Below are positions 16,475 to 25,469 of a DNA stretch of 64,000 nucleotides, one piece after another. Position numbers and translations under genes: made by a program. Origin of the DNA: Planctomycetota bacterium. GTDB lineage: Bacteria; Planctomycetota; JAMOSO01. The stretch is taken from NCBI GenBank assembly GCA_027063065.1, contig JAMOSO010000071.1, forward strand, positions 1-64,000, read 5' to 3'. Position 1 is the first letter of the stretch. The number at the start of each line of letters is the position of its first letter. The notes under the pieces are model-generated. The model worked only from the letters and a program-made list of their open reading frames with translations. It did no database searches and was not told where the DNA came from.

Positions 16475-17439
16475 GCGGATATATTCTCTAGCCAAAAATC
16501 AATATTATGTTTAATTCTAAGCGGAATCGTGCCAAATGTCGCAGCTTGTTGGCAACATAATGCAGTTTCTGCGAACTTGCCACAGTAATAATTTGCCTCA
16601 GCGCACCATAGTAATGCAGTTTGAGGATTATCTGATGTTTTGGCTAATGTAGTAAAACACGCCAGTGCTGATTTGTAATCATGTAAACCTAAATCAATGC
16701 GTCCAGCTAATTCATAGACTTTAGAGTCCGCTTGCTTGGGGTTGATTTTATTAATATACATTTTAGCTTTTTTTAGATAGTTTTTTTCTCTTTCACCTTC
16801 GGCAATATTATAATAACTAAAATCAAAATAAGATTGGGCAAGGTTAAAGTAATCTAATGCAGAGGCTGTCGTGCGTGTTGCTCTTAAATCACGTTTTTTT
16901 AAGCTATCCGTTAATTTGCTTTCAATTTTAGAAAGTATGCTAGCAGCAAAAAAGCGTACTTCAACTGATTCTAAACTTAATGCTTTACGCAAGGTTGCAA
17001 CAGATTCTGGGGTTTCTAACTGGGCTAAAGCTTCAATGGCCGTGCGTTTTTCTAATAATGGTTGGTCGGATTTGAGAATGCTAAATAAAGATAGTAAACG
17101 TTCTGGATCGGGAGTAAATGTTTTAGTCGTATTGTTGTATTCTAAATCTTTTGCTAAGTGTTCTTGATAGTCTTCAAAGGTTCCTGATTTATGCTGCCCA
17201 GATGTAGCTAAAGAATAATAACTGGCACACAAGCCTCCAAATACGGGAACGCCCATAGCTAATGTTATTTCAAAACTTGGCAATCGCCTTTCATCACGTC
17301 CAAAATAAACCGTTATTAACCCTAATACTGCACTCGTCAAATGCATTTTAGTAGCATCTATAAACTGGTGTTGTTGCAAAAACATTAAGCATAACCCTGT
17401 AGCAATTATATTAAAAATAATGATAGGTATAAAACGCAT
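16471..17439 (-). CDS. pelE: PelE, membrane-anchored TPR protein
   Basis: 322 residues. Two membrane segments at the N-terminus (FIPIIIFNIIATGLCLMFLQ and a second at about 55-80) are followed by a soluble domain with HEAT-like helices (TAIEALAQLETPESVATLRK) and TPR repeats near the C-terminus (AKMYINKINPKQADSKVYEL, ALLWCAEANYYCGKFAETAL). PelE of Pseudomonas has the same layout and binds PelD. The stop of pelD and the start of pelE share one base. The short HEAT-like stretch here resembles the repeats in the next gene, which may therefore have arisen from or interact with this region. Confidence 0.85.
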   Translation of the reverse strand: MRFIPIIIFNIIATGLCLMFLQQHQFIDATKMHLTSAVLGLITVYFGRDERRLPSFEITLAMGVPVFGGLCASYYSLATSGQHKSGTFEDYQEHLAKDLEYNNTTKTFTPDPERLLSLFSILKSDQPLLEKRTAIEALAQLETPESVATLRKALSLESVEVRFFAASILSKIESKLTDSLKKRDLRATRTTASALDYFNLAQSYFDFSYYNIAEGEREKNYLKKAKMYINKINPKQADSKVYELAGRIDLGLHDYKSALACFTTLAKTSDNPQTALLWCAEANYYCGKFAETALCCQQAATFGTIPLRIKHNIDFWLENISA

Positions 17440-18779
17440 TATAGCTCTTTGTAAAAAGTTTTTTGAAACTTATTAAACTCTGGTAGATTATTTACTTCTA
17501 GTAAATTTATATTATCTGCAAAGTGGATAGGTTTTTTATTGTTATTGTTTAATATCATTAATTTATAATAAGCTAAAGTATTTAATATTTTTTCTTTGAC
17601 TACATTTGCTCCAGCAATATTTGTAGAAGGTAAATATAGTAAAAATGTTTGCTGAGGATAATTATATGTTAATAAATCACTACCTCGTGCTATTTTTAAA
17701 ATAATGTGTGATATTAACATTTCTAAACGCCAATGTGCTTTGCGGTTTAATGAAAATGACTGTAACGATAAACTTAAGATGGTAGCAGGTTTGGCTTCTC
17801 TGGCTAATAATCTAATGGATTTAGATACATAATCACAAAAAAAGTTTTCACCATTTAAACCTAATTCTTGTAAATCAAAATCGTGAGAGCCTTTAGCTTG
17901 CATTATTTCAATTCTGTCTAAACTCATTCCAACCCAGTGTAAAATAGTTTCAAATACATCTACACTTAAAGACGCCATATTTTTAAAAGGTATCATACCA
18001 ACAGTAATACCCATAATTAGTTTTTCTTTGCGGTTATAAACCACGCCAGCAAGTATAGCATCATTTGGAATGTTTGGGTTATGTTTGGTGGTACAGCTTA
18101 AGATGCTTTTTGTTTGCATACTTTTACGTAGTAAGGCTGGTATGTTTGTTTCTTCAATTAATTTATTGTTTTGTAGCCAATCTCCGTTGTGGTGTTCGTA
18201 TATACTGATGTCTTCGGCGTGTAAGATTTCTGATAGAGAATCCTTTAGACAGGTAATAAGTTCTTCTTTATTTCTAACCGAATTAAGCCTTTTTATCGGT
18301 CCGTGCATTCTAAATAAATTTCCTTCACGGCCGGCAATGTTTGATTCTAAAAAGCGATATTTTTCTTCCAGTTGCAAATAATTTTTACGATTTATTTCTA
18401 GCTCTTCTTTTGTTTTTTGTAAATTTGTTTTAAAAAAAGTTGTCTTACAATCTCGGCTATTAAGAGCCTCGCTACAATAATGGCCTAACATAATCATAGA
18501 TACTGGTATAATCATTTTATTAGTATGTAGGTATAGCATATCACTAACGTTGTTGTCTATTTGATAATACCCCCAAAGAGTTAGTCCGGCACAGATTAAA
18601 CTTATTAATTGTCCGTAAGGCTCACCATATCTAAAAGAAATCAATAAGATAATAAGCCAATAAGGCGACAGTGGCATTTGAGTAAAAAACATATCTTCAG
18701 GCATAGTAAAGAATGCAACTAGCTGTAAGCTAGCTAACATAAATAATGCTTCTGAATACACTTGAAGTTTTTTAGGCAT
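17439..18779 (-). CDS. pelD: PelD, cyclic-di-GMP receptor of the Pel synthase
   Basis: 446 residues: four predicted N-terminal membrane helices (about 9-107), a coiled-coil linker (115-150), a GAF domain (about 160-290) and a degenerate GGDEF domain at the C-terminus. The inhibitory-site motif RxxD is retained as RGSD at 365-368, while the GGDEF signature itself is replaced (YNYPQQTFLLYLP). In Pseudomonas, c-di-GMP binding to the equivalent RxxD of PelD switches on polymer synthesis. So Pel production here is very probably under post-translational c-di-GMP control. Starts 3 bases after pelC. Confidence 0.92.
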   Translation of the reverse strand: MPKKLQVYSEALFMLASLQLVAFFTMPEDMFFTQMPLSPYWLIILLISFRYGEPYGQLISLICAGLTLWGYYQIDNNVSDMLYLHTNKMIIPVSMIMLGHYCSEALNSRDCKTTFFKTNLQKTKEELEINRKNYLQLEEKYRFLESNIAGREGNLFRMHGPIKRLNSVRNKEELITCLKDSLSEILHAEDISIYEHHNGDWLQNNKLIEETNIPALLRKSMQTKSILSCTTKHNPNIPNDAILAGVVYNRKEKLIMGITVGMIPFKNMASLSVDVFETILHWVGMSLDRIEIMQAKGSHDFDLQELGLNGENFFCDYVSKSIRLLAREAKPATILSLSLQSFSLNRKAHWRLEMLISHIILKIARGSDLLTYNYPQQTFLLYLPSTNIAGANVVKEKILNTLAYYKLMILNNNNKKPIHFADNINLLEVNNLPEFNKFQKTFYKEL

Positions 18780-18782
18780 AGA

Positions 18783-19352
18783 TTATTTTTTATTTTTAAA
18801 ATTTCTTTTTTTTATTTGGTTATTTTTATTTGTTTTAGGTATTAAATTTTGAACAATCTTAGCGCATTGTTGCTGAGTTAAATGCCCAAGGCTATTAGAA
18901 CCAAAAATATTGTTATTAGATTTAGCACAATTTGCAGACCATATAATCTTATTTGTTGCCACATTTAACATATATACAGTCATACCTATAGCTGGCTTTT
19001 GGCTGACTCCTGTTTTATAGCGATATTCTGTAACAGTACCAGTAATAATAGTTTGTGATTTGATAATATTTGCCATTTTTTTGGCAGTTAAAATTTTTCC
19101 TGCAAATGGAGCTAACAGTAATCTTACTTTTTCTGGACTGAGGATATTTAAATTGGTATTAATCATTAGTTCGCTAGCAAGTTGATCAGACACGATTAAG
19201 CCGGCGTTGGGATTATTAGAATAATTTTCAAAAGGTACGACGGCAATTTGACCCAAATTGTCAAAAGTATTTTGCGTTAATTGTGAATATTTATTAGATG
19301 TACAACCAGTAAATAAACTAATTGCCAATATGTAGGTTAGTAATTTAAACAT
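18783..19352 (-). CDS. pelC: PelC, outer-membrane lipoprotein
   Basis: 189 residues. A lipoprotein signal peptide ends in the lipobox LFTGC (Cys 17). The body has the CsgG/PelC-like pattern IAVVPFENYSNNPNAGLIVSDQLASELM, then ITGTVTEYRYKTGV. PelC forms a ring at the periplasmic face of the outer membrane and funnels Pel to the PelB barrel. The C-terminus has an unusual Lys/Asn-rich extension (NKNNQIKKRNFKNKK). Gap of 11 bases to the barrel gene upstream and 3 bases to pelD downstream. Confidence 0.9.
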   Translation of the reverse strand: MFKLLTYILAISLFTGCTSNKYSQLTQNTFDNLGQIAVVPFENYSNNPNAGLIVSDQLASELMINTNLNILSPEKVRLLLAPFAGKILTAKKMANIIKSQTIITGTVTEYRYKTGVSQKPAIGMTVYMLNVATNKIIWSANCAKSNNNIFGSNSLGHLTQQQCAKIVQNLIPKTNKNNQIKKRNFKNKK

Positions 19353-19363
19353 TTTAACTCCAT

Positions 19364-20512
19364 TTAAAAAATAAAATTTATTCCAAAATCAGTATAGCGG
19401 GTTTTGCCTGTTGCAATGCCGTTAGATGACTGGGAATCTATACCAAAGCCAAGCCATAGTCTAATATTATCTGTTGGAATAACATATAGATTTGCTTGTA
19501 ATTCATATAATTTATTCCAGCTGATTTGTCGTGGCGAATCTTGTCCTGTTGTAGCATCTAGGTGTACCCCATAGTTTTCCGTTAAAAAAACATTTGCTGT
19601 CAACCCAACTTTTAATTTTAGTAAATGTTGTTCTTGTGGGATACGTGTTTCTTGATATGCCGAGTTAAATCTTGCGCCATCTAAGCTGGTGTATATTTGC
19701 AAAAAACTATATTGGTAATCTTTTTCAAGATAGTTTCCTGTGCCTAAAAAACCAGTTTTCAATTGGTGAGAATAATTATTCCATAAATTATATCCAATTT
19801 TTCCATGCCAGTTGTAGTTACGTCCTTCGTGATGTTCTGGAGAAAACGTACTGTCTGTGGTGTAAATTTCGGTAATGCTTGCGCCACAAGATAAAATTAA
19901 TTTATTGTTTATGTTTTTGTAGAGCTCTGTTAATAGTTTAAATCCGCGATTGTCTTCTTGTATGGCTATTGTATTGTCAATTTGAGGAGTCCATATTTGA
20001 GCCTCGATTGTAAAATTTAGATTATTATGTTTGATAAAACCTAAACGAAGTCCAGGGCTATTTATGTTAGAAGTATCGCTGAGTGATGTTTCTATATATG
20101 TGCTATAAAGTTTAGTTTCTTTTTGTAAGCGTATATTTATTTCTTTATTTTGTTCTTTAATTATATTTTCATCCGCTTCTAGCTGATAAGTATTTAATTT
20201 GATTATGGTAGCCAGTTTAAAGTATGCGGAAATGGGTACAATTCCAGTAATTTTTTGTAATGTGATGGTTTCTGCTTGGTTATAAGAATGTCTTGAGGTG
20301 TAAAGCAATTCTGGGCGGTGGTTGCGTATAAGTTCTGTTTGTCTTAATGTTATATATTCTAATTCTGTATCGTAGACTTGCTTGTAGTTTTTTGCAACTT
20401 GTGTAGGTTTTATATCTTGAGGAACTTTTATTAACAATTCATCATTTGCTAATAATATATTTGAGCCTATATTACAGATAAGCCATACAATAAAAATAGT
20501 TTTCAAATTCAT
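19364..20512 (-). CDS. pelB: PelB C-terminal part as a separate outer-membrane beta-barrel protein
   Basis: 382 residues with a cleavable signal peptide (LKTIFIVWLICNIGSNILLA). The rest alternates short hydrophobic strands with polar turns and ends in an aromatic residue (TDFGINFIF), the mark of an outer-membrane barrel. In Pseudomonas the export porin is the C-terminal domain of one 1193-residue PelB. Here it is a separate gene overlapping the TPR-part gene by 4 bases (ATGA). The presence of its own signal peptide shows the split is functional, not a sequencing frameshift. Confidence 0.85.
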   Translation of the reverse strand: MNLKTIFIVWLICNIGSNILLANDELLIKVPQDIKPTQVAKNYKQVYDTELEYITLRQTELIRNHRPELLYTSRHSYNQAETITLQKITGIVPISAYFKLATIIKLNTYQLEADENIIKEQNKEINIRLQKETKLYSTYIETSLSDTSNINSPGLRLGFIKHNNLNFTIEAQIWTPQIDNTIAIQEDNRGFKLLTELYKNINNKLILSCGASITEIYTTDSTFSPEHHEGRNYNWHGKIGYNLWNNYSHQLKTGFLGTGNYLEKDYQYSFLQIYTSLDGARFNSAYQETRIPQEQHLLKLKVGLTANVFLTENYGVHLDATTGQDSPRQISWNKLYELQANLYVIPTDNIRLWLGFGIDSQSSNGIATGKTRYTDFGINFIF

Positions 20513-22464
20513 TGTTTAGCCTTGTTAATATATGCAATGGCATTGGAATATGCCGTATAAGTATCTAACCAAGAAGTATTTTTGTTGTGCCATTTTCCTG
20601 CATCGCTATTGTAGGCTTTGGTTAATAGCTGGTTGCGTTTATTCATTTGTGCAAATTTTTGTGGCGGATTTTTGATAATAACCTTTGCCTTGATAGGTCT
20701 AGGCACAATACCGCCTATTTTAGCTACTAGCCTGTAATACTCGTTTTGTATGTTTTGTTTGCCCGGTTGTAAGTCAAGTAATTTACGATAGTTTAAAATA
20801 GCCATTGGAATATCATTAGTTTTTTCATAAAAATAGGCTTTGAGAGCCAATATATTTATATTAGATTTAGAATTATCAAATTTTCGGATAATATGTTTAG
20901 CTAATTTTAGATCGTTTTTATCTAAAGACATTTGTAACATTTGTTTGTCTATGTTGCTAATTTTAGTTTGGTATGTTTGGTATTCTGTTTTAGCTAATCG
21001 GTAGTTGTTGTCATCAATAAATAAGCTAATTAAATATGTTTTTTCGGCGGCAGACAAACCAAAAGGCTTTAATTTTGTTAATGCTTTTATTGCCTTGTTT
21101 CTATTTACTTGTCTTTGTATGTTAGTATCGTGAGCATAGTTGCGCCAATAGCGCTCTAAATAAATATTTGCTAAATATCTGGTTGCTTGTTTGGAGTTAC
21201 GTTTACTAGCTAAGCGCAATAATTTATTTTGTTTTTCGGTGTCAAGTAAACGTGCGTAAAAATTAGATATGTCTATTAAATTTTCGACGCTTAAATTATC
21301 CCAGCCAATGGTTTTTTTTATATTTTGCAAATCATCCATTGCCAGTTGTCGTTTTTTTTGTCTTAGGTGCAAGCCTATTATTTTTACATATGCTGTTTTT
21401 GTTTGCGGAAACCCTTTGTCAATAATTTGTTTAAGTATAAGTTTGGCACGTGGATATTTTTTGTCTTTTATTAACAAATCAGCAATATATAAAAACATTG
21501 CACCATCTTGTTTTAATTCGGCTAATTTAGTTAAGTAAAATATATATTGTTTGTTATTGTTTATTTTTTTAGAAAACACGGTTCCCATCCAACAGATTTT
21601 TTCTTTATAACCAAATTGTTTGGCAGTTTGGTTAATAGTATTTAAAGCTTTGGCGGTTTGATTTGACCACGAATATAAATAAGCCAAGTCTTCCCAGTCG
21701 TGTATTGTAGCTTGTTGATGTTGGCATAATTTTTGTGAACTTATTATGGCGTTTGGAATATCTCTAGCGCGTATATAAAAGGTGGTTAATAATTTATAGT
21801 CATCGCAGGCACATTTATTGTGCATTAGTAATTCTTTTGCGTATGGTAATGCTTGTTCTATTTTACCTTGCCAAAGTAAAGTCTCTATTAAGCTGGCAAG
21901 GTCATTGTGCTTATGTTGAGTTTTTACCATACCCTGTAAAGCTTCTATGATGCCAGTTACATTCATTGACCATTCTTGATATGTTTTAATTTGTTCCCAA
22001 ATGGCATAGTCGCTTTTGTCGTGTTTTAGTTGCTCTTTTAAAATTTTAATCGCCTCATTTAAGTCGCCAATTTCAACTAATAATTTTAAAATGGTTACAT
22101 AATTTTGTTGGCGGTTTTCATTTAAAATAGCTAAAGCTTTTTGATAATAAAATAGTTTTTGATAGAAATTTACTAAAAAATCTTTTGCCCAAATATCAGA
22201 TGGTTTTTGTTGTCTATATTTTGTAATTAAATTTATAATGGTTGCGTTTTGCTTATCCTTTAGAAGTAAAGGTACAATCATTTCTAGTGCGCGTTTATCT
22301 CCGGGGTTTGCATGCAATACGTCTTGCAAAGATATAATCGCGATATCCGAAGAACTTCTTTGAGCCAACATAATGGCTTGTTCACGTTGCGGAGGTATGC
22401 ATAAAAATGCTAGAGTAATGACACCTAAAGCAAAAAACAAAATTTGATGGATTTTAAAACCCAA
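20509..22464 (-). CDS. pelB: PelB N-terminal part as a separate membrane-anchored TPR protein
   Basis: 651 residues. A single N-terminal membrane anchor (IHQILFFALGVITLAFLC, about residues 5-22) is followed by many TPR-type helical pairs through the periplasmic region (for example DIAIISLQDVLHANPGDKRA, AILNYRKLLDLQPGKQNIQN). Together with the barrel gene downstream it equals one full-length PelB. The TPR part of PelB binds PelA and guides polymer to the outer membrane. Overlaps pelA by 11 bases and the barrel gene by 4, so it is translated in a coupled series. Confidence 0.87.
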   Translation of the reverse strand: MGFKIHQILFFALGVITLAFLCIPPQREQAIMLAQRSSSDIAIISLQDVLHANPGDKRALEMIVPLLLKDKQNATIINLITKYRQQKPSDIWAKDFLVNFYQKLFYYQKALAILNENRQQNYVTILKLLVEIGDLNEAIKILKEQLKHDKSDYAIWEQIKTYQEWSMNVTGIIEALQGMVKTQHKHNDLASLIETLLWQGKIEQALPYAKELLMHNKCACDDYKLLTTFYIRARDIPNAIISSQKLCQHQQATIHDWEDLAYLYSWSNQTAKALNTINQTAKQFGYKEKICWMGTVFSKKINNNKQYIFYLTKLAELKQDGAMFLYIADLLIKDKKYPRAKLILKQIIDKGFPQTKTAYVKIIGLHLRQKKRQLAMDDLQNIKKTIGWDNLSVENLIDISNFYARLLDTEKQNKLLRLASKRNSKQATRYLANIYLERYWRNYAHDTNIQRQVNRNKAIKALTKLKPFGLSAAEKTYLISLFIDDNNYRLAKTEYQTYQTKISNIDKQMLQMSLDKNDLKLAKHIIRKFDNSKSNINILALKAYFYEKTNDIPMAILNYRKLLDLQPGKQNIQNEYYRLVAKIGGIVPRPIKAKVIIKNPPQKFAQMNKRNQLLTKAYNSDAGKWHNKNTSWLDTYTAYSNAIAYINKAKQ

Positions 22465-24508
22465 TTTTCAACTCCACTATTTTGACTTTGTCCGCAGGTA
22501 TTTTAAAACTATAAATACCGTTTTTAAAATTTGTTTTGATTTGTTTATTATTTAAATAAACAGTAGGGGTATGTATGCTTCTAAATTCAAATAAGCCACT
22601 TTTGCAAAACAATTTGATTTTGGCTAAAAAATTATGTTTGGTCAATTGTGGGGCTAATAGATTGTGAGTAGATTTTTTTAAACTGAAAATGTTTTTTGGA
22701 TTTGCACTTAGGTAAATTTTAGTATTTTTTGCATTTATACTTACATATAAAGAATTGCAAAAATAGTCCCATCCCAAAACACCTTTTGATTTTTGCATAT
22801 CAACGGCACGAGTTTCGTTATCAAATCTGATGGTTTTTAAATAACCATTAGTTTTAAATTGCCAAGCGGAATTATCATCTGAAAGTCTATAAATTTTTAG
22901 TGATGTAAAATCTAAAACCATTCGGCAATAATCAGCTACATCAATCCAATTGAGTTCTTGTTTGCTTAGCCAAGCATATATTTTTTTTAATGAGTTTAAC
23001 CCCGCCTGATTTTCACAAATATAAAAATGATAGTATAAATTTAGTGCAATCAGTCTAGGTGAGGCTGTGTTTTTGAAAGTATCTAAAATATGTACAAAGC
23101 CGCCTTTATCTTGATGCCAGCCGTTAGTGTATAAATATTCATTGCCTGCTGGTGCGTATATTTGTAACTCTTTGCCTTTTGCTACTGTAAGTGGTGCAAT
23201 AGTAGCACGACTGTTATATATAGCATCATATCTTGAGTTACCGCCATTTAGATTTAAATAACCGTTTTTGCGTAGCAATGCTATTTGTGCTTCGGTTGGG
23301 TCACAGTCACCAGTCCATAAAAACACCTGAGCTTTTTTGTTTTTTGGAACAGTTAATTTTTCAACTAATTTAATAGCGCCAACAGTTTCAAGGTAATCAC
23401 TATAAATATAGTGGGGATATTTTATGCCGACTTTATGTTTTGCCCAATTCATAGGGTGGCAGTATCCATGTGCTGTAGGTTGTACATGGGGAAGTTGCAT
23501 AATATTTTTAAAGACATCTAGTTGATTGTGTACTAAGCCGTTTTTATCTATCCGACAAGCAACTAATCCGATAGTAATAGGATATGTATTAGTTTTTAAT
23601 ATTTCATCATAGCAGACTTCGGGAGAAATTCTTTGACGCCCTGGCAAGTTAATGCTTTTGTTTGCCATACCATCGCCATCGATATGCGAAAATGCAACTC
23701 GACAACCTGTAATGGTAGTAACATCAGCTTTAGGTAAATTTTGTGTGTTGAATGCGGCTTCTAAAAATATAAAAGGGTTTAAATCCCAACTGATTTGCCA
23801 TTGTGGCGCTTCAAAAACTCTGTAAGCAAAATTTGGCTCACTGATAAATCCTCCACGCTTGCCAACACCAATAGCTATAGCTTGTGAATCGGCAATATCT
23901 TTTAGATATGTAATCCTCCAAGCTTGCATACCAAATCCCGAAGGGCGAATGTCGTGATAAATCAAATCTTGTGGTGGTAGTTTGGTTTCGTAATCAAATA
24001 AGTTTTTTTGCTCTTTGAGGTTGTGGTATTGCACACGAATAGGATCTATTAAATCTCCGTATTTGCCATAAGATAAACCCATAGCATTTAAAACTTGCGT
24101 GTATAAATGTTCATCGACACTTTTGCCTTGCATGTTGGTTTCGGCTCCTAAGCTACCAATTAATACAACGCGTTGATTGTTGTTTAGTTGTTTTAATAAC
24201 CATTTCAGATACATGGCAGGATGTTGCATTTTTTGGTCATTAAACCAAATTAAAATCCCACGATATTTGGATGTGTCAATCAGCTTGTCTTTGGTTATAT
24301 CTAAATAATCCACCATTAAACCAAGGCGGTTAAGGGGCATTTCTAACCGTCCGTGGATATTGCTTTTTATTACAGAAGTCTCATTAGAGTCAAATAATGC
24401 TAAAATCCGTCTCGGTTCTATTTTTGAAGTGCTTGCAAGTATGTTTGATTGATTGTAGCATAAAAAAATGCTTAAAAATACAATTATGATGCCCCACCTT
24501 TTATGCAT
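22454..24508 (-). CDS. pelA: PelA, Pel polysaccharide deacetylase lacking the N-terminal hydrolase domain
   Basis: 684 residues against about 950 in Pseudomonas. After a signal peptide (about 1-26) the protein begins with the central reductase-like fold (ILALFDSNE, GILIWFNDQ, VVLIGSLGAE), with no GH114-type domain. The carbohydrate-esterase domain is intact: HIDGDG at 275-280 and HGYCHP at 347-352 supply the aspartate and histidines of the metal site. A C-terminal beta-rich domain follows (about 560-684). It removes acetyl groups from the polymer in the periplasm. First gene of the minus-strand operon, 28 bases from the divergent hydrolase gene. Confidence 0.9.
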   Translation of the reverse strand: MHKRWGIIIVFLSIFLCYNQSNILASTSKIEPRRILALFDSNETSVIKSNIHGRLEMPLNRLGLMVDYLDITKDKLIDTSKYRGILIWFNDQKMQHPAMYLKWLLKQLNNNQRVVLIGSLGAETNMQGKSVDEHLYTQVLNAMGLSYGKYGDLIDPIRVQYHNLKEQKNLFDYETKLPPQDLIYHDIRPSGFGMQAWRITYLKDIADSQAIAIGVGKRGGFISEPNFAYRVFEAPQWQISWDLNPFIFLEAAFNTQNLPKADVTTITGCRVAFSHIDGDGMANKSINLPGRQRISPEVCYDEILKTNTYPITIGLVACRIDKNGLVHNQLDVFKNIMQLPHVQPTAHGYCHPMNWAKHKVGIKYPHYIYSDYLETVGAIKLVEKLTVPKNKKAQVFLWTGDCDPTEAQIALLRKNGYLNLNGGNSRYDAIYNSRATIAPLTVAKGKELQIYAPAGNEYLYTNGWHQDKGGFVHILDTFKNTASPRLIALNLYYHFYICENQAGLNSLKKIYAWLSKQELNWIDVADYCRMVLDFTSLKIYRLSDDNSAWQFKTNGYLKTIRFDNETRAVDMQKSKGVLGWDYFCNSLYVSINAKNTKIYLSANPKNIFSLKKSTHNLLAPQLTKHNFLAKIKLFCKSGLFEFRSIHTPTVYLNNKQIKTNFKNGIYSFKIPADKVKIVELKIGF

Positions 24509-24536
24509 TTAAGATACCTTTTTTAGGAAATAAACT

Positions 24537-25469
24537 ATGTTTAATTATACTGTTTTGCGCTTTATTCTCAAGTTTAAGAACTTTTGTTTAATTAATTTTA
24601 TATTGTTTTTTATATGTATTTCTCAATGTATTGCCAGGGTCGATATTCAGTCATATTCGTATATATTGCAGGCGGAACAAGAGGTCAGTTCTAAGCAAGA
24701 CGCTATTAAAAAATTGCGTGCTTTAGATAGTGATTTAATAATTTTAGATGCCAAATTTAGTAATACACAGAAATGGCTACCAAGTGATTTAGATGCAATA
24801 CGCAATGGCAAAGTAGCAAAAAAAGTAATTTGTTATCTTTCAATAGGTGAGGCAGAAAATTATCGTGATTATTGGCAAACTTCTTGGGATAAAAATCCTC
24901 CATCGTGGTTGCTTGCCGAAAATCCAAATTGGGCAGGTAATTTTAAAGTGCAATATTGGAACGCAAATTGGCAAAAAATAATTTTACAAGATGTTGATAG
25001 TATAATGCTTCAAGGCTTTGATGGTCTATTTTTAGATATAGTTGATGGTTTTGAGTTTTTTGAAGAGCAGGGCGATAAATATATAGATTATAAGATTAAT
25101 AGTTTAACAAAACATAGTTATCGTCAAGATATGGTAAACTGGATAGGTTTAATAGCCAAGCGAGCTAAAGTAATAAAACATGATGCTTATATTGTACCGC
25201 AAAATGGTATACAGTTATTGCAAGAACCAAATTATACACAATACATTACTGCTCAGGCGTTAGAAGATTTATATACACTAAATAATAAAAAACAAAGCAT
25301 AAGTAGAATAGAATATATTTTAAACTTTGCTAAGGATTGTTTAGAGATTCCAATTTTAACTACTGAGTATCCTAGCAAAGAGAATATTAAAAAATATGCG
25401 CAACAAAAATCCGAATATTATGCAACAATATTATTATTGACCAATAGGGATTTAACTAATTATCAATAG
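24537..25469 (+). CDS. GH114/TM1410-family glycoside hydrolase, candidate detached PelA hydrolase
   Basis: 310 residues with a hydrophobic N-terminal export signal (about 13-33). The (beta/alpha)8 pattern of the GH114 / TM1410 family is clear: LDSDLIILDAKF, KKVICYLSIGEAENYRDYW, PSWLLAENPNWAGNFKVQYW, LQGFDGLFLDIVDGFEFFE, AYIVPQNG. The Glu in SIGEAE and the Asp in FLDIVD occupy expected active-site strand ends. Members cleave galactosamine-type linkages, and the Pseudomonas PelA N-terminal domain belongs here. Diverges from pelA across 28 bases, with AGGA 8 bases before ATG. Its 3' end overlaps trmB by 14 bases on the other strand. Confidence 0.85.
   Translation: MFNYTVLRFILKFKNFCLINFILFFICISQCIARVDIQSYSYILQAEQEVSSKQDAIKKLRALDSDLIILDAKFSNTQKWLPSDLDAIRNGKVAKKVICYLSIGEAENYRDYWQTSWDKNPPSWLLAENPNWAGNFKVQYWNANWQKIILQDVDSIMLQGFDGLFLDIVDGFEFFEEQGDKYIDYKINSLTKHSYRQDMVNWIGLIAKRAKVIKHDAYIVPQNGIQLLQEPNYTQYITAQALEDLYTLNNKKQSISRIEYILNFAKDCLEIPILTTEYPSKENIKKYAQQKSEYYATILLLTNRDLTNYQ

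Noticed and set aside
20505-20515. Sequencing frameshift as the cause of the split PelB
   Set aside because: The second half begins with its own signal peptide and an ATGA overlap, expected of two real genes.
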